Below are positions 1 through 7,416 of a DNA stretch of 21,887 nt, one piece after another. This stretch comes from JBCCMB01 sp039026555 (GTDB lineage Bacteria > Pseudomonadota > Alphaproteobacteria > Caulobacterales > Hyphomonadaceae): the NCBI GenBank assembly GCA_039026555.1, contig JBCCMB010000038.1:1-21887 (forward strand). The letters are read 5' to 3'. The notes under the pieces were generated by a model. It saw nothing but the letters and a program-made list of their open reading frames with translations. It was not told where the DNA came from and ran no database searches. The position numbers and the translations under genes were made by a program. Every line of letters starts with the position of its first letter. Position 1 is the first letter of the stretch.

Positions 1-58
1 GCTCCGCACACGATAGGAGCGCAGCAGATAGGACCGCGAATCCTATCGCGCGTCTCAC
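1..58 (-). CDS. Putative lipoprotein, 5' end only (runs off left edge)
   Basis: A GTG at 58-56 overlaps the TGA stop of the FccB-like gene (57-55) in a GTGA arrangement. It opens a frame that reads MRRAIGFAVLSAALLSCAE before the window ends. This is a textbook lipoprotein signal: two arginines, a hydrophobic run, then an LLSC lipobox with the lipidated cysteine at residue 17. The four-base overlap makes it the likely next gene of the molybdenum hydroxylase/flavocytochrome operon. The mature protein is not in the window, so no function can be given. The DNA also contains GATAGGA at 12-18 and 27-33 and its inverse TCCTATC at 41-47, so a hairpin reading is the alternative. The lipoprotein reading is favoured because frame, overlap and lipobox agree. 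Confidence 0.7.
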   Translation of the reverse strand, partial: MRRAIGFAVLSAALLSCAE

Positions 59-1326
59 CCAAATGCCTCGGATGTCGCGGCCTTAAACCAATCCGAGGCT
101 TGTAAGGCTTCTCGCGCACGATCGCCTAATGGCGGATCAAGCAGGCTCACCCCGCCAGCCTCCGCCAATTCCTTAAACGCGCCGCCGTCATTGCGATAAA
201 CGCCCGCTACGGAAATCGCTTGGTCCGGCGCGATGTAGGAATAGCAGGTATTGGCGAGCACCGTGGCCTCCGGCGGCAAATCCGACATCAGGCGCGCGAT
301 CTGAAGCGCGCAGATTTTCCCTTGGGCGTTCGCCGCAAATGCGGATTTCGGCATGGGCGCAGCGATAGACGCGTCGCCGATGACATGAATGTTGGGTTGG
401 AGCGTGGATTCAAAGCTCACCGCATCCACGGGACACCAACCTGTGGCGTCTGCAACGCCGGCTTGCTGGGCGATGAACCCTGCTTGCTGAGGCGGAATAA
501 CGTTCGCGACATCCGCCTCGAAACGTTCAAAATCGGTCTCAAGCGCATTGGCGCGCGCGTCGACGCGGGACACTCGCCCATCATCAGACGCCCCGCGCCA
601 TTCCAACATATCGCCATAAAGCTCCGCCCACGCATTTAAGAACAAAGGACGTTTCGAAAAATTGTCCTTGGCGTCCAGGATCAGCAATTTTGAGCGCGGC
701 TTTTGCGTTTTGAGATAGTGCGCAATCAAGCTGGCGCGTTCATAAGGACCAGGCGGACACCGATAGGGCGCGGCCGGCGCCGACATCACGACGAGACCGC
801 CATCCTCCATAGCCTCTAACTGTCGACGCAGGAGCAGTGTTTGCGGCCCCGCTTTCCAGGCATGCGGCATCGTATCCGCCGCTTTTGGACTATAGCCCTC
901 AAGCGCGTTCCACCGAATATCGATCCCCGGCGACAAGATCAGGCGATCGTAGAGGACAGCCTGACCGCCGGATAAAACAAGTCGACGGGCGTCCGGATCA
1001 ACGGTCTCCGCGCGGTCTTGGATCCGCTCGATCCCGTCAGCCGCTAGCGCGTCGTAGGAAAAGGTCTGTGCGTCGAGATCGCGTTCCCCCGCCAACACCA
1101 AATTGCTGAACGGACACGAGACATAGGCGTCGTTCGGCTCAACCAAAACGACGGTCAGCGCCGGCGCGTACCGCTTGAGGAAACGCGCCGCCGTCGCGCC
1201 GCCATATCCGCCCCCGACCACCACCACGCGCCCTTTGGCCTGCGCGCGCGCCGCCTGGCTTGTGATCAAAGCCGCGCTAACTGAAAGCCCGGCCGCGAAC
1301 ACGCGTCTGCTCAGCGCGCCGACCAT
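55..1326 (-). CDS. fccB: FccB-like flavocytochrome c flavoprotein subunit, Tat-exported
   Basis: This 423-residue FAD-dependent oxidoreductase belongs to the flavocytochrome c sulfide dehydrogenase family, which oxidises sulfide in the periplasm and passes electrons to a cytochrome c. The N-terminus carries a twin-arginine motif (SRRVFAAG, residues 6-13) and a hydrophobic stretch ending near AQA. The FAD-binding motif VVVVGGGYGG lies at 34-43, the CPFSN signature at 71-75, CPPGPYER starts at Cys190, the second FAD motif VIGDAS is at 315-320, and NTCYS contains Cys361. Cys190 and Cys361 lie where the family keeps its redox-active disulfide, so catalytic competence is plausible. The ATG directly abuts the stop of the cytochrome gene upstream (TAGATG), with GGAG eight bases before it. 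The substrate is inferred from the family; in this operon the protein could instead serve the molybdenum hydroxylase. Confidence 0.88.
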   Translation of the reverse strand: MVGALSRRVFAAGLSVSAALITSQAARAQAKGRVVVVGGGYGGATAARFLKRYAPALTVVLVEPNDAYVSCPFSNLVLAGERDLDAQTFSYDALAADGIERIQDRAETVDPDARRLVLSGGQAVLYDRLILSPGIDIRWNALEGYSPKAADTMPHAWKAGPQTLLLRRQLEAMEDGGLVVMSAPAAPYRCPPGPYERASLIAHYLKTQKPRSKLLILDAKDNFSKRPLFLNAWAELYGDMLEWRGASDDGRVSRVDARANALETDFERFEADVANVIPPQQAGFIAQQAGVADATGWCPVDAVSFESTLQPNIHVIGDASIAAPMPKSAFAANAQGKICALQIARLMSDLPPEATVLANTCYSYIAPDQAISVAGVYRNDGGAFKELAEAGGVSLLDPPLGDRAREALQASDWFKAATSEAFG

Positions 1327-1647
1327 CTAATCGGCTCCGGATGCGGCGAGGTATTCGGCAATAAGATCGATGTCCGCGTCGTCATATCCGCGCGCAACGC
1401 GATGCATGACAGTTTGCAGAGCGTCGTCATCGCGATAGGAGCGAAAAGACGCGCGAATCTCATCTGCGGACAGTGCAGCCAAGCTGACCAAAGCCTCGCC
1501 TCCTAACGCGGTATGGCACCCCGAACAAACCGCCGCTAAGGACGCAGCCCGGCTTAGGTCACCCGACGCGACGGCCGACGGATCGTCCGGCGCGCCGCAA
1601 GCAGCGAGACTTAGGATCGCCGTACTGAAATACGCAGCGCGCCTCAA
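1327..1647 (-). CDS. Monoheme cytochrome c lipoprotein, FccA-like
   Basis: This is a 106-residue class I cytochrome c. The chosen start is the TTG at 1647-1645, which overlaps the TGA of the molybdopterin subunit (1646-1644) as TTGA and has GAGGG just upstream. It gives a clean lipoprotein signal, MRRAAYFSTAILSLAAC, with LAAC lipobox and Cys17. An upstream start would place a long implausible tail inside the previous gene. The heme motif CSGCH is at 41-45, and Met81 in TVMHRVARGYDDADI is the likely axial ligand. That C-terminal pattern is typical of monoheme sulfide-dehydrogenase cytochrome subunits. It is followed at once by the FccB-like flavoprotein, so the two probably form a membrane-anchored flavocytochrome c. 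It could also accept electrons from the [2Fe-2S]/molybdenum enzyme encoded just upstream. Confidence 0.82.
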   Translation of the reverse strand: MRRAAYFSTAILSLAACGAPDDPSAVASGDLSRAASLAAVCSGCHTALGGEALVSLAALSADEIRASFRSYRDDDALQTVMHRVARGYDDADIDLIAEYLAASGAD

Positions 1648-3830
1648 ACAGCCCTCAAATCGACATTCTTCAAAGGCAATTGGCGCACCCGCTTGCCCGT
1701 CGCCGCATAGATGGCGTTCAGCACCGCCGGCGCCGCCACAGCGATGGTGGGCTCGCCCACCCCGCCCCAAAATCCGCCAGACGGCATAATAATGGTTTCA
1801 ACGTCCGGCATCTCATCGATGCGCAGACTGTTGTAGGTGTCGAAATTCTGCTCGACGACCGCGCCATTCTCGACATTGATCTCGCCATAAAGCAGCGCCG
1901 ACAGACCGTAGACGAAAGAGCCTTCCACTTGGGCTTCGATCTGCTGCGGGTTGACCGCATAGCCAGGGTCGGTGGCCGCGACGATGCGGTGCATTTTCAA
2001 GCGACCATTGTCGTCGACGGAAACCTCCGCGCAGGCCGCAACATAGCTGCCGAACGCATAACACACGGCCAATCCGCGCGCCTTGCCATCATCAGATCCC
2101 CAGCCTGACCGCTCCGCCGCCGCTTTTAAAACGGCTGCGTTTTTAGGATGGTTGTCCATTAGCGACAGACGAAAATCCAACGGATCGCGTCCCGCCGCAT
2201 ACGCCATCTCGTCCAGAAAACATTCTATATAGATGGCGTTCTGATTGACGTTCACGCCGCGCCAGAAACCTGGACGCAAATGCGGATTACGCATGGCGTG
2301 GTCGACAAGAAGATTTGGGAAGCCGTAGCTGATCACCTGATCTTCAGCGCCTGGGAGCCCCTCAGGCAGCAAGCCTTGGAAGGTCGCGTAATCGACGCCA
2401 TCTCGAAGCGCTTGGGGCAGAATACCTGCTAGGATGGATTGTCCGGAAATTCGAATGTGCAGCCCGGTAAGATTACCGGCCGCGTCCAATCCGCCGCGCA
2501 TGCGGCCCTGGGTAATCGGGTGATACATGCCTTGCGCCATGTCTTCTTCGCGCGACCATTGAAGTTTGATCGGCGTGCCAGGCATTTGCTTGGCGATCTT
2601 CACCGCTTGGTCCACGAAATCATGGCTGCCTGCGCGACGCCCAAAACCGCCGCCCAAATGGATCTTGTAGATCTCGCACTGCTCAATCGGCAATTCCGCC
2701 GCTGCGGCCGCCACCGCTATAGCGCTTTCGCCGTTCTGCGTGGGGCACCACACCTCGCATTTGTCTTCGGTCCAAAGCGCTGTGGCGTTCATCGGCTCCA
2801 TGGTTGCGTGGTTTTGGAACGGGTAGTTGTAAGTCGCCTCAATCACTTGGTCGGATGTATCGAACGCGGCGGCGACATCGCCGTTCATATTGCCGACAAA
2901 GGCTTCATCCGCCGTCAAACCCTCTTCCAAGAAAGCGTTGATCTGCGCGCTGTCGACCGTCCCGTTTTCGCCGTCATCCCACTCGATCGGCATAGATTGA
3001 AGCGCGGAATGCGCTTGCCACCACGTGTCGCCGATCACAGCGACCGCCGTATCATCCAGTTTCACGACTTTCCGCACGCCCGGCATGCCTGAGACGGCGT
3101 CGGCGTCATAGCTCGCCAGCGTTCCGCCTTTGACCGGGCATTGCTTCACCGACGCCAACAACATGCCCGGCAAGGTGATATCGGCGCCGTAAATCTGCTT
3201 CCCGGTGACTTTGTCGACCGTGTCCAAGCGCGGCAACGGCTGACCGATCAGTTTCCAATCCAGCGGATCTTTTAGCGTCACTTCTAAGGGCGGCGCCAAT
3301 TCAGCGGCGGCCGAAGCCACAGCGCCATAAGTCGTCGAATTGCCGGAGGCCGCGTGCGTAATCACGCCCTTCTCAACCGAGCATTCCGATGGCGATACGC
3401 CCCATTCATTGGCGGCGGCTTCAATCAACATCAAACGCGCGGCGGCGCCGCCTTCGCGGACATATTGATGGCTGCCGCGTACGCCCTGGCTGCCACCGGT
3501 TGCGAAACTGCCCCATGCGCGCTCGCGGGCGATGCTCTGTCCCGGTGTTGGATATTCGGTGACGACCTTGTCCCAATCGCATTCTAGCTCTTCCGCGACG
3601 AGCTGCGACAAGCCCGTGAGCGTGCCCTGACCCATTTCAGAGCGTGCGATACGAACCGTCACCGTATTGTCCGGCGCGATATGCACCCAAGCGTTAATTT
3701 CTGGGATTGGTTCGGAGGACGCGTCGGGAGTATCCGCCGGCGAGCAGCCCGACGTAAAGCCGATGGTCAAGCCGGCGGCCCCGGTGACGACCATGAAATT
3801 GCGGCGGGAGAGCGTTACAGTATCAGCCAT
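1644..3830 (-). CDS. Xanthine-oxidase-family molybdopterin subunit (IorB/aldehyde oxidoreductase type), Tat-exported
   Basis: A 728-residue catalytic subunit of a periplasmic molybdenum hydroxylase, of the type that includes isoquinoline 1-oxidoreductase beta and related aldehyde or N-heterocycle dehydrogenases. The start at 3830 is preceded by GGGAG at good spacing and gives a twin-arginine signal (SRRNFM, residues 8-13). A GC pair at 28-29 hints at a Tat lipoprotein, although the residues before it are not a standard lipobox. The cofactor-binding motif GGGFGRR is at 393-399, and the catalytic-glutamate motif GVGE at 690-693 gives Glu693. The N-terminal part contains the GQGT segment at 67-70. 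It lies 11 bases after the [2Fe-2S] subunit gene and overlaps the cytochrome gene. The substrate cannot be deduced. XdhC- and MocA-like genes nearby support a cytosine-dinucleotide cofactor. Confidence 0.93.
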   Translation of the reverse strand: MADTVTLSRRNFMVVTGAAGLTIGFTSGCSPADTPDASSEPIPEINAWVHIAPDNTVTVRIARSEMGQGTLTGLSQLVAEELECDWDKVVTEYPTPGQSIARERAWGSFATGGSQGVRGSHQYVREGGAAARLMLIEAAANEWGVSPSECSVEKGVITHAASGNSTTYGAVASAAAELAPPLEVTLKDPLDWKLIGQPLPRLDTVDKVTGKQIYGADITLPGMLLASVKQCPVKGGTLASYDADAVSGMPGVRKVVKLDDTAVAVIGDTWWQAHSALQSMPIEWDDGENGTVDSAQINAFLEEGLTADEAFVGNMNGDVAAAFDTSDQVIEATYNYPFQNHATMEPMNATALWTEDKCEVWCPTQNGESAIAVAAAAAELPIEQCEIYKIHLGGGFGRRAGSHDFVDQAVKIAKQMPGTPIKLQWSREEDMAQGMYHPITQGRMRGGLDAAGNLTGLHIRISGQSILAGILPQALRDGVDYATFQGLLPEGLPGAEDQVISYGFPNLLVDHAMRNPHLRPGFWRGVNVNQNAIYIECFLDEMAYAAGRDPLDFRLSLMDNHPKNAAVLKAAAERSGWGSDDGKARGLAVCYAFGSYVAACAEVSVDDNGRLKMHRIVAATDPGYAVNPQQIEAQVEGSFVYGLSALLYGEINVENGAVVEQNFDTYNSLRIDEMPDVETIIMPSGGFWGGVGEPTIAVAAPAVLNAIYAATGKRVRQLPLKNVDLRAV

Positions 3831-3841
3831 AATCTTGCTCC

Positions 3842-4294
3842 CTAGATCTTCGTCTTTGCGAGGTGCACGCCTTTGCGCACCCGCCCCAAAGTGCCGCAGC
3901 GGCAAATATTGGTGATCTCCGCGTCGATATCTTCGTCCGTGGGGTCGGGATTATTATTGAGCATGCCCGCGACCGCCATGATCATACCAGGCTGGCAATA
4001 TCCGCATTGCGGCACGTCCAATTCCACCCACGCCTGCTGGACCGGGTGGTCGCCATTTTCCGACAAACCTTCGATCGTGGTGATTTCTTCGTCTTCCGTC
4101 ACGGCCGCAACCGGGTAAACGCAAGAGCGAATGGCGAGCCCATCGACATGGACGGTGCAGGTTCCGCACTGCGCGACGCCGCATCCATATTTGGTCCCCG
4201 TGAGCCCCATCTGTTCGCGCAGCACCCATAGCAGAGGCGTGTTCTCGTCGACATCCACGTCGACTACTTGCCCGTTCACTTTCAATCTCGCCAT
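3842..4294 (-). CDS. [2Fe-2S] subunit of molybdenum hydroxylase (IorA type)
   Basis: A 150-residue two-cluster iron-sulfur protein that carries electrons out of the molybdenum active site. The N-terminal plant-ferredoxin-like domain has CGVAQCGTC at about 38-46 plus a later cysteine (RSC). The C-terminal helical domain has CGYCQPG and ICRCGT, the second cluster ligands. Length matches the family. The ATG at 4294 is preceded by AGGAGG six bases away, one of the strongest ribosome sites in the window. It has no export signal although its partner subunit has a Tat signal, so it is probably carried across the membrane folded with that partner. It is the first gene of the hydroxylase operon; the 130 bases upstream hold a candidate promoter and dyad. 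Confidence 0.95.
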   Translation of the reverse strand: MARLKVNGQVVDVDVDENTPLLWVLREQMGLTGTKYGCGVAQCGTCTVHVDGLAIRSCVYPVAAVTEDEEITTIEGLSENGDHPVQQAWVELDVPQCGYCQPGMIMAVAGMLNNNPDPTDEDIDAEITNICRCGTLGRVRKGVHLAKTKI

Positions 4295-4322
4295 GACGCG
4301 CCTCCTAATTCGGTTACCGTTG

Positions 4323-4350
4323 ATGATAGCTCAAAGCGCGTGCTTGTCCG
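4323..4350 (-). promoter_or_regulatory. Candidate sigma70-type promoter of the hydroxylase operon
   Basis: On the minus strand, CGGACA (4350-4345) and TATCAT (4328-4323) are separated by 16 bases. The -10 matches the consensus at five of six positions and the -35 at four. A start near 4316 would leave a leader of about 22 bases containing the AGGAGG site. This is inferred from sequence only; no alternative pair of comparable quality was found in this spacer. Confidence 0.4.
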
Positions 4351-4353
4351 CTG

Positions 4354-4377
4354 AAATCGTTGTGAAGCTCACGATTT
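4354..4377. promoter_or_regulatory. Dyad (operator candidate) upstream of hydroxylase operon
   Basis: Perfect 7-bp arms AAATCGT and ACGATTT enclose a 10-base spacer that itself contains the partial dyad GTGA-AGC-TCAC. It lies just upstream of the proposed -35 box, centred near -50, where an activator would bind. The arms do not resemble the ModE boxes elsewhere in the window. It may be a site for a substrate-responsive regulator encoded elsewhere, or a hairpin at the 3' end of the moeA transcript. Confidence 0.4.
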
Positions 4378-4424
4378 TCGGCCTATCCGCCCGCTCTACG
4401 GCGATGTCCGCTGGGTCAAGCCTG

Positions 4425-5657
4425 CTAGGCCGGCGCTGAGGAATTCAGAACCAAGACGTCCACGACATCGCCCGGCCGCGCGGGCGGTGCTTTGGGCGAT
4501 CGACGCACCAGAGCATTTGCGGCGGCGAACGGTGTAAGCAAAGAGCTGTCCTGGCGTTGGTCGACATGGGCGACCCGGCCGCCAGATGGGTCGCTCGTCA
4601 CATATCCGCGCAGATATGTCTCCCGCCCGCCATTCGCCTCAAGCGGCGTGAACAGGCGCGCCGTCTGCAATTGAACACAACTTTCCGCGTCGCAGCCGAG
4701 CGACACGCCGATCAGCGGCGCCAAAAACAAATGCGCGCACGCGAGCGCAGAGGCTGGATTGCCTGGAAGGCCGAGAAGTAGCGGTCCACCGTCCAACCGA
4801 CCATGCCAGACCGGTTTGCCGGGGCGCACGGCAACGCCCTGAAAAACGATGCGTCCGCCGATCGCCTCGAAGGCCGGCTTCAGCAGATCGCGCGCGCCGA
4901 CGGATGCGCCGCCTATGGTCACGATGATGTCTGGGTCGTTGCCGGCGATGGCTTCCAGCAGGTCCGCGCTCTCGGTCAGATCATCCGGCAAGATTGTTTC
5001 GACATTCGCATCTGCGCCCAATGACTCGCAGAGCGCGGCAACGCCATAGGCGGCGGAATTCACAATGCTGACAGGGCTTAAGGGACCGCCCGGCTCCACT
5101 AATTCGTCGCCGGACGCGACAATCGCGATGCGAGGCTTGCGAAACACGGCCGCGTCTGCGCGATTGGCCGCGGCCAGCAGAGCGATCCGCGCCGGCGTTA
5201 ACAGCTGACCGGGGCCCAGCAACACGGTCGTCGCCGCAAAATCAAGTCCTTCCGGACGTATAAAAGTCTCGCCGGTCTGCGCTGCAGGAATGACGATCTC
5301 GTCGCCCTGTGCGTCGACATTCTCCTGGATCACGACGCGGTCGGCGCCGTCGGGAATGGGCGCGCCGGTGAAAATGCGTACGGCCTGGCCGGCGCCGAGC
5401 TCGCCACAATGAGCCCCGCCCGCCGGCGCTTCTCCGACAAGCGTCAAACGCGCGCCGTCCCTTGCGACATCTTCGCTACGCACCGCATAGCCGTCCATCG
5501 CGGAAAGCGCGGTCGGCGGTTGCGCCCGCGCGGCAGACACGCATTCGGCGAGAACACGACCGGCCAGATCCGCGAGTTCAATCCGCTCTGTCGACGTGGG
5601 CGCCACGCCCTCCAACAGCAGGGCCCGCGCCGCATCCAACGACAAAAGCTTGGTCAC
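4425..5657 (-). CDS. moeA: Molybdopterin molybdenumtransferase MoeA
   Basis: MoeA inserts molybdate into adenylylated molybdopterin in the cytosol. The start chosen is GTG at 5657-5655, which overlaps the TGA of moaC as GTGA and has GAAGGA about eight bases upstream, giving 410 residues, normal for the family. An ATG 24 bases further upstream (5681) is possible but has no better ribosome site. Recognisable blocks are SAMDGYAVR near the N-terminus, IFTGAPIPDGADRVV, ASGDELVEPG, TIGGASVGARD and GLPGNPASA. It is the last gene of the cofactor operon; the next gene on the strand begins only after a 130-base spacer. Confidence 0.95.
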   Translation of the reverse strand: MTKLLSLDAARALLLEGVAPTSTERIELADLAGRVLAECVSAARAQPPTALSAMDGYAVRSEDVARDGARLTLVGEAPAGGAHCGELGAGQAVRIFTGAPIPDGADRVVIQENVDAQGDEIVIPAAQTGETFIRPEGLDFAATTVLLGPGQLLTPARIALLAAANRADAAVFRKPRIAIVASGDELVEPGGPLSPVSIVNSAAYGVAALCESLGADANVETILPDDLTESADLLEAIAGNDPDIIVTIGGASVGARDLLKPAFEAIGGRIVFQGVAVRPGKPVWHGRLDGGPLLLGLPGNPASALACAHLFLAPLIGVSLGCDAESCVQLQTARLFTPLEANGGRETYLRGYVTSDPSGGRVAHVDQRQDSSLLTPFAAANALVRRSPKAPPARPGDVVDVLVLNSSAPA

Positions 5658-6145
5658 GCAACCGATCCTTCGCGCGTCCAATGACCGGATTTACCGCCGG
5701 TCTTTTCCTCCAGGCGCACCGCCTCGATCACCATGGCTTTGTCGACAGCTTTGAGCATATCGTAGATTGTCAGGCATGCGACAGAAACTGCGGTCAGCGC
5801 TTCCATTTCCACGCCGGTTTGACCGGAAGTTTTCGCCGCAGCCTCCACAATGAGTCCCGGCAGCGCGTCATCCGGCTCAATCGACAGCGTCACGGAGGAG
5901 AGCGGCAATGGATGACAGAGCGGGATCAAATCGCTGGTCCGCTTGGCGCCCATTATCCCCGCCAATTCCGCCACACCGCGCACATCGCCTTTCTTTACCT
6001 CGCCCGACAACGCCAACGCCAAGGTTTCCGGCTGCATGCGCACGGCGCCTGTCGCCACGGCGCGGCGGGCCGTCACCGCCTTTTCGGATACATCCACCAT
6101 CGTCGGGCGGCCGTCCGCGTCGAAATGGGTGAGCTTGTCGCCCAT
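5654..6145 (-). CDS. moaC: Cyclic pyranopterin monophosphate synthase MoaC
   Basis: MoaC converts the MoaA product into cyclic pyranopterin monophosphate, completing the first step of molybdenum cofactor synthesis. The ATG at 6145 gives 163 residues, close to the 161 of E. coli MoaC, and has GGAAG seven bases upstream. A TTG two codons earlier (6151) is less likely. Conserved blocks are KKGDVRGVAELAGI (Lys51/52), LIPLCHPLPL with His78, GVEMEALTAVSVA, and TIYDMLKAVDK with Asp129 and Lys132. These cover the known active-site residues. The gene starts two bases after the moaB stop and overlaps moeA by four. Confidence 0.96.
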   Translation of the reverse strand: MGDKLTHFDADGRPTMVDVSEKAVTARRAVATGAVRMQPETLALALSGEVKKGDVRGVAELAGIMGAKRTSDLIPLCHPLPLSSVTLSIEPDDALPGLIVEAAAKTSGQTGVEMEALTAVSVACLTIYDMLKAVDKAMVIEAVRLEEKTGGKSGHWTREGSVA

Positions 6146-6147
6146 AC

Positions 6148-6678
6148 TCAAACTTCCATGAGGCGCGGCATCAGCTCGACCAGATTACAAGGCTTGTGAC
6201 GGCTATCCAGCTGATACTGGATCACCTTGTCCCAGCCATCTTTCACGCCGCCATTCGACCCCGGCAGGCAGAAAATGAACGTGCCTTTCGCTAAGCCGGC
6301 GCACGCCCGCGATTGCAGCGTCGAAAGACCGACTGTTTTATAGCTTTCTTGGTGGAAGATCACAGAAAACCCTTCAATGGTCTTCTCAAATAAGGGCTCT
6401 ATCGCTTCAACAGTGACGTCCCTGCCGGTGAGACCCGTCCCGCCCGTGGAGATCACGACGTCGACGCTGTCATCCTCAATCCAAGCTTCAACCTTGCGGC
6501 GGATGATCTCCATATCGTCGCGCAGCAGATCACGGTCTGCCAATTCATGACCGGCCTCTTCAAGGCGGCTCTGTAAAACGTCGCCAGACGTATCATTTTC
6601 GCGCGTGCGCGTGTCCGATACCGTCAAAATAGCGATCCGCACCGGGCGAAAGACCAGATCCTCATTTATCCCATGCAT
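6148..6678 (-). CDS. moaB: MoaB/MogA-family molybdopterin adenylyltransferase
   Basis: Members of this fold bind molybdopterin, and active members adenylylate it ahead of metal insertion by MoeA. The ATG at 6678 gives 176 residues and is preceded by GAGGA seven bases away. A start at 6711 would overlap moaE and lacks that site. The signature ISTGGTGLTGRD and the C-terminal block CLPGSNGGVKDGWD are present. The protein matches MoaB more than MogA. Because no mogA or cnx1-like fusion is seen in the window, it probably carries out the adenylylation here, although E. coli MoaB itself is not known to do so. Confidence 0.93.
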   Translation of the reverse strand: MHGINEDLVFRPVRIAILTVSDTRTRENDTSGDVLQSRLEEAGHELADRDLLRDDMEIIRRKVEAWIEDDSVDVVISTGGTGLTGRDVTVEAIEPLFEKTIEGFSVIFHQESYKTVGLSTLQSRACAGLAKGTFIFCLPGSNGGVKDGWDKVIQYQLDSRHKPCNLVELMPRLMEV

Positions 6679-6689
6679 GCTGGTATCCT

Positions 6690-7163
6690 CTATGCGTCCG
6701 ATTGCGCCCAACGCGCTTTGTCGGCGTAATCTTCCGCGCGCGGCTCAATCCAATGCGCCTCGCCGGCGCGCGTTTCTTTTTTCCAAAAAGCCGCATCGCT
6801 TTTCAGATAATCCATCAAATAATCAGCCGCCTCAAAGGCGGCGCGTCGATGCGCCGACGCGGCGGCGACAAGCACGATCGGTTCGCTCGGAGACATTACG
6901 CCCACACGGTGGATCACCAAAAGGGCTTCCAATGGCCATCGCTCCGCCGCCGTTTTGCAAATGGCGCTGATCTGTTTTTCTGTGAAGCCGGGATAATGGC
7001 TCAGCTCCAGCGTCTCAACCTGGTCGTTTCCGGCGTGTCCCCGAACGACGCCCGTGAATGCAGCGACGGCGCCGGATTTTGACAGCGTTTTACGAAAACC
7101 CGCCTGCGCCGCTTCTGGATCAAACGGCGTTTCGCTTATCTGAATATCTATGGCGCAAGTCAT
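6690..7163 (-). CDS. moaE: Molybdopterin synthase catalytic subunit MoaE
   Basis: A 157-residue large subunit of molybdopterin synthase. With thiocarboxylated MoaD it converts cyclic pyranopterin monophosphate to molybdopterin. Lys121 (in YLKSD) and Lys128 (in FWKKE) align with the active-site lysines of E. coli MoaE (119 and 126). The IHRVG block at 84-88 and the AHRRAAFEA helix are also typical. It begins five bases after moaD, so the two subunits are expected to be made together. Confidence 0.96.
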   Translation of the reverse strand: MTCAIDIQISETPFDPEAAQAGFRKTLSKSGAVAAFTGVVRGHAGNDQVETLELSHYPGFTEKQISAICKTAAERWPLEALLVIHRVGVMSPSEPIVLVAAASAHRRAAFEAADYLMDYLKSDAAFWKKETRAGEAHWIEPRAEDYADKARWAQSDA

Positions 7164-7168
7164 GACGA

Positions 7169-7414
7169 TCAGCCGCCGCTGACCGGAGACAAAAACGCGA
7201 TCTCATCCGCATTCGAGATCGGCGTCGCACCGCGGACGATCGCTTGGTTCACGACCAGAGAATTGCCTTTCTCGCGGACCATATCCGCAAAAACGGGATT
7301 GTCGGCGCTTAGCCAGTCAATCAACGCGTCGGTGTCTGACACGCCCTGAGGCAGATCGACGTCGCGATCCGCTTCAATGTCGCTCATCCGACCGAAGAAA
7401 AGAAGTTTCGCCAT
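7169..7414 (-). CDS. moaD: Molybdopterin synthase sulfur-carrier subunit MoaD
   Basis: An 81-residue ubiquitin-fold protein ending in Gly-Gly, the tail that is thiocarboxylated to donate sulfur to the dithiolene of molybdopterin. The start MAKLLFFGRMSD and the segment VVNQAIVRGATPI...DEIAFLSPVSGG are standard for the family. It lies two bases after moaA and five before moaE. No MoeB-type activating enzyme is encoded in this window, so that step must come from elsewhere. Confidence 0.95.
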   Translation of the reverse strand: MAKLLFFGRMSDIEADRDVDLPQGVSDTDALIDWLSADNPVFADMVREKGNSLVVNQAIVRGATPISNADEIAFLSPVSGG

Positions 7415-7416
7415 CT

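Noticed and set aside
27..47. GATAGGA/TCCTATC inverted repeat as a terminator after fccB.
   Set aside because: There is no T-run, and the same bases read as a coherent lipoprotein signal with an overlapping start.
2439..3092. A 217-codon plus-strand frame opposite the molybdopterin subunit.
   Set aside because: It is the antisense shadow of a well-matched gene, with arginine/histidine-rich composition and no family features.
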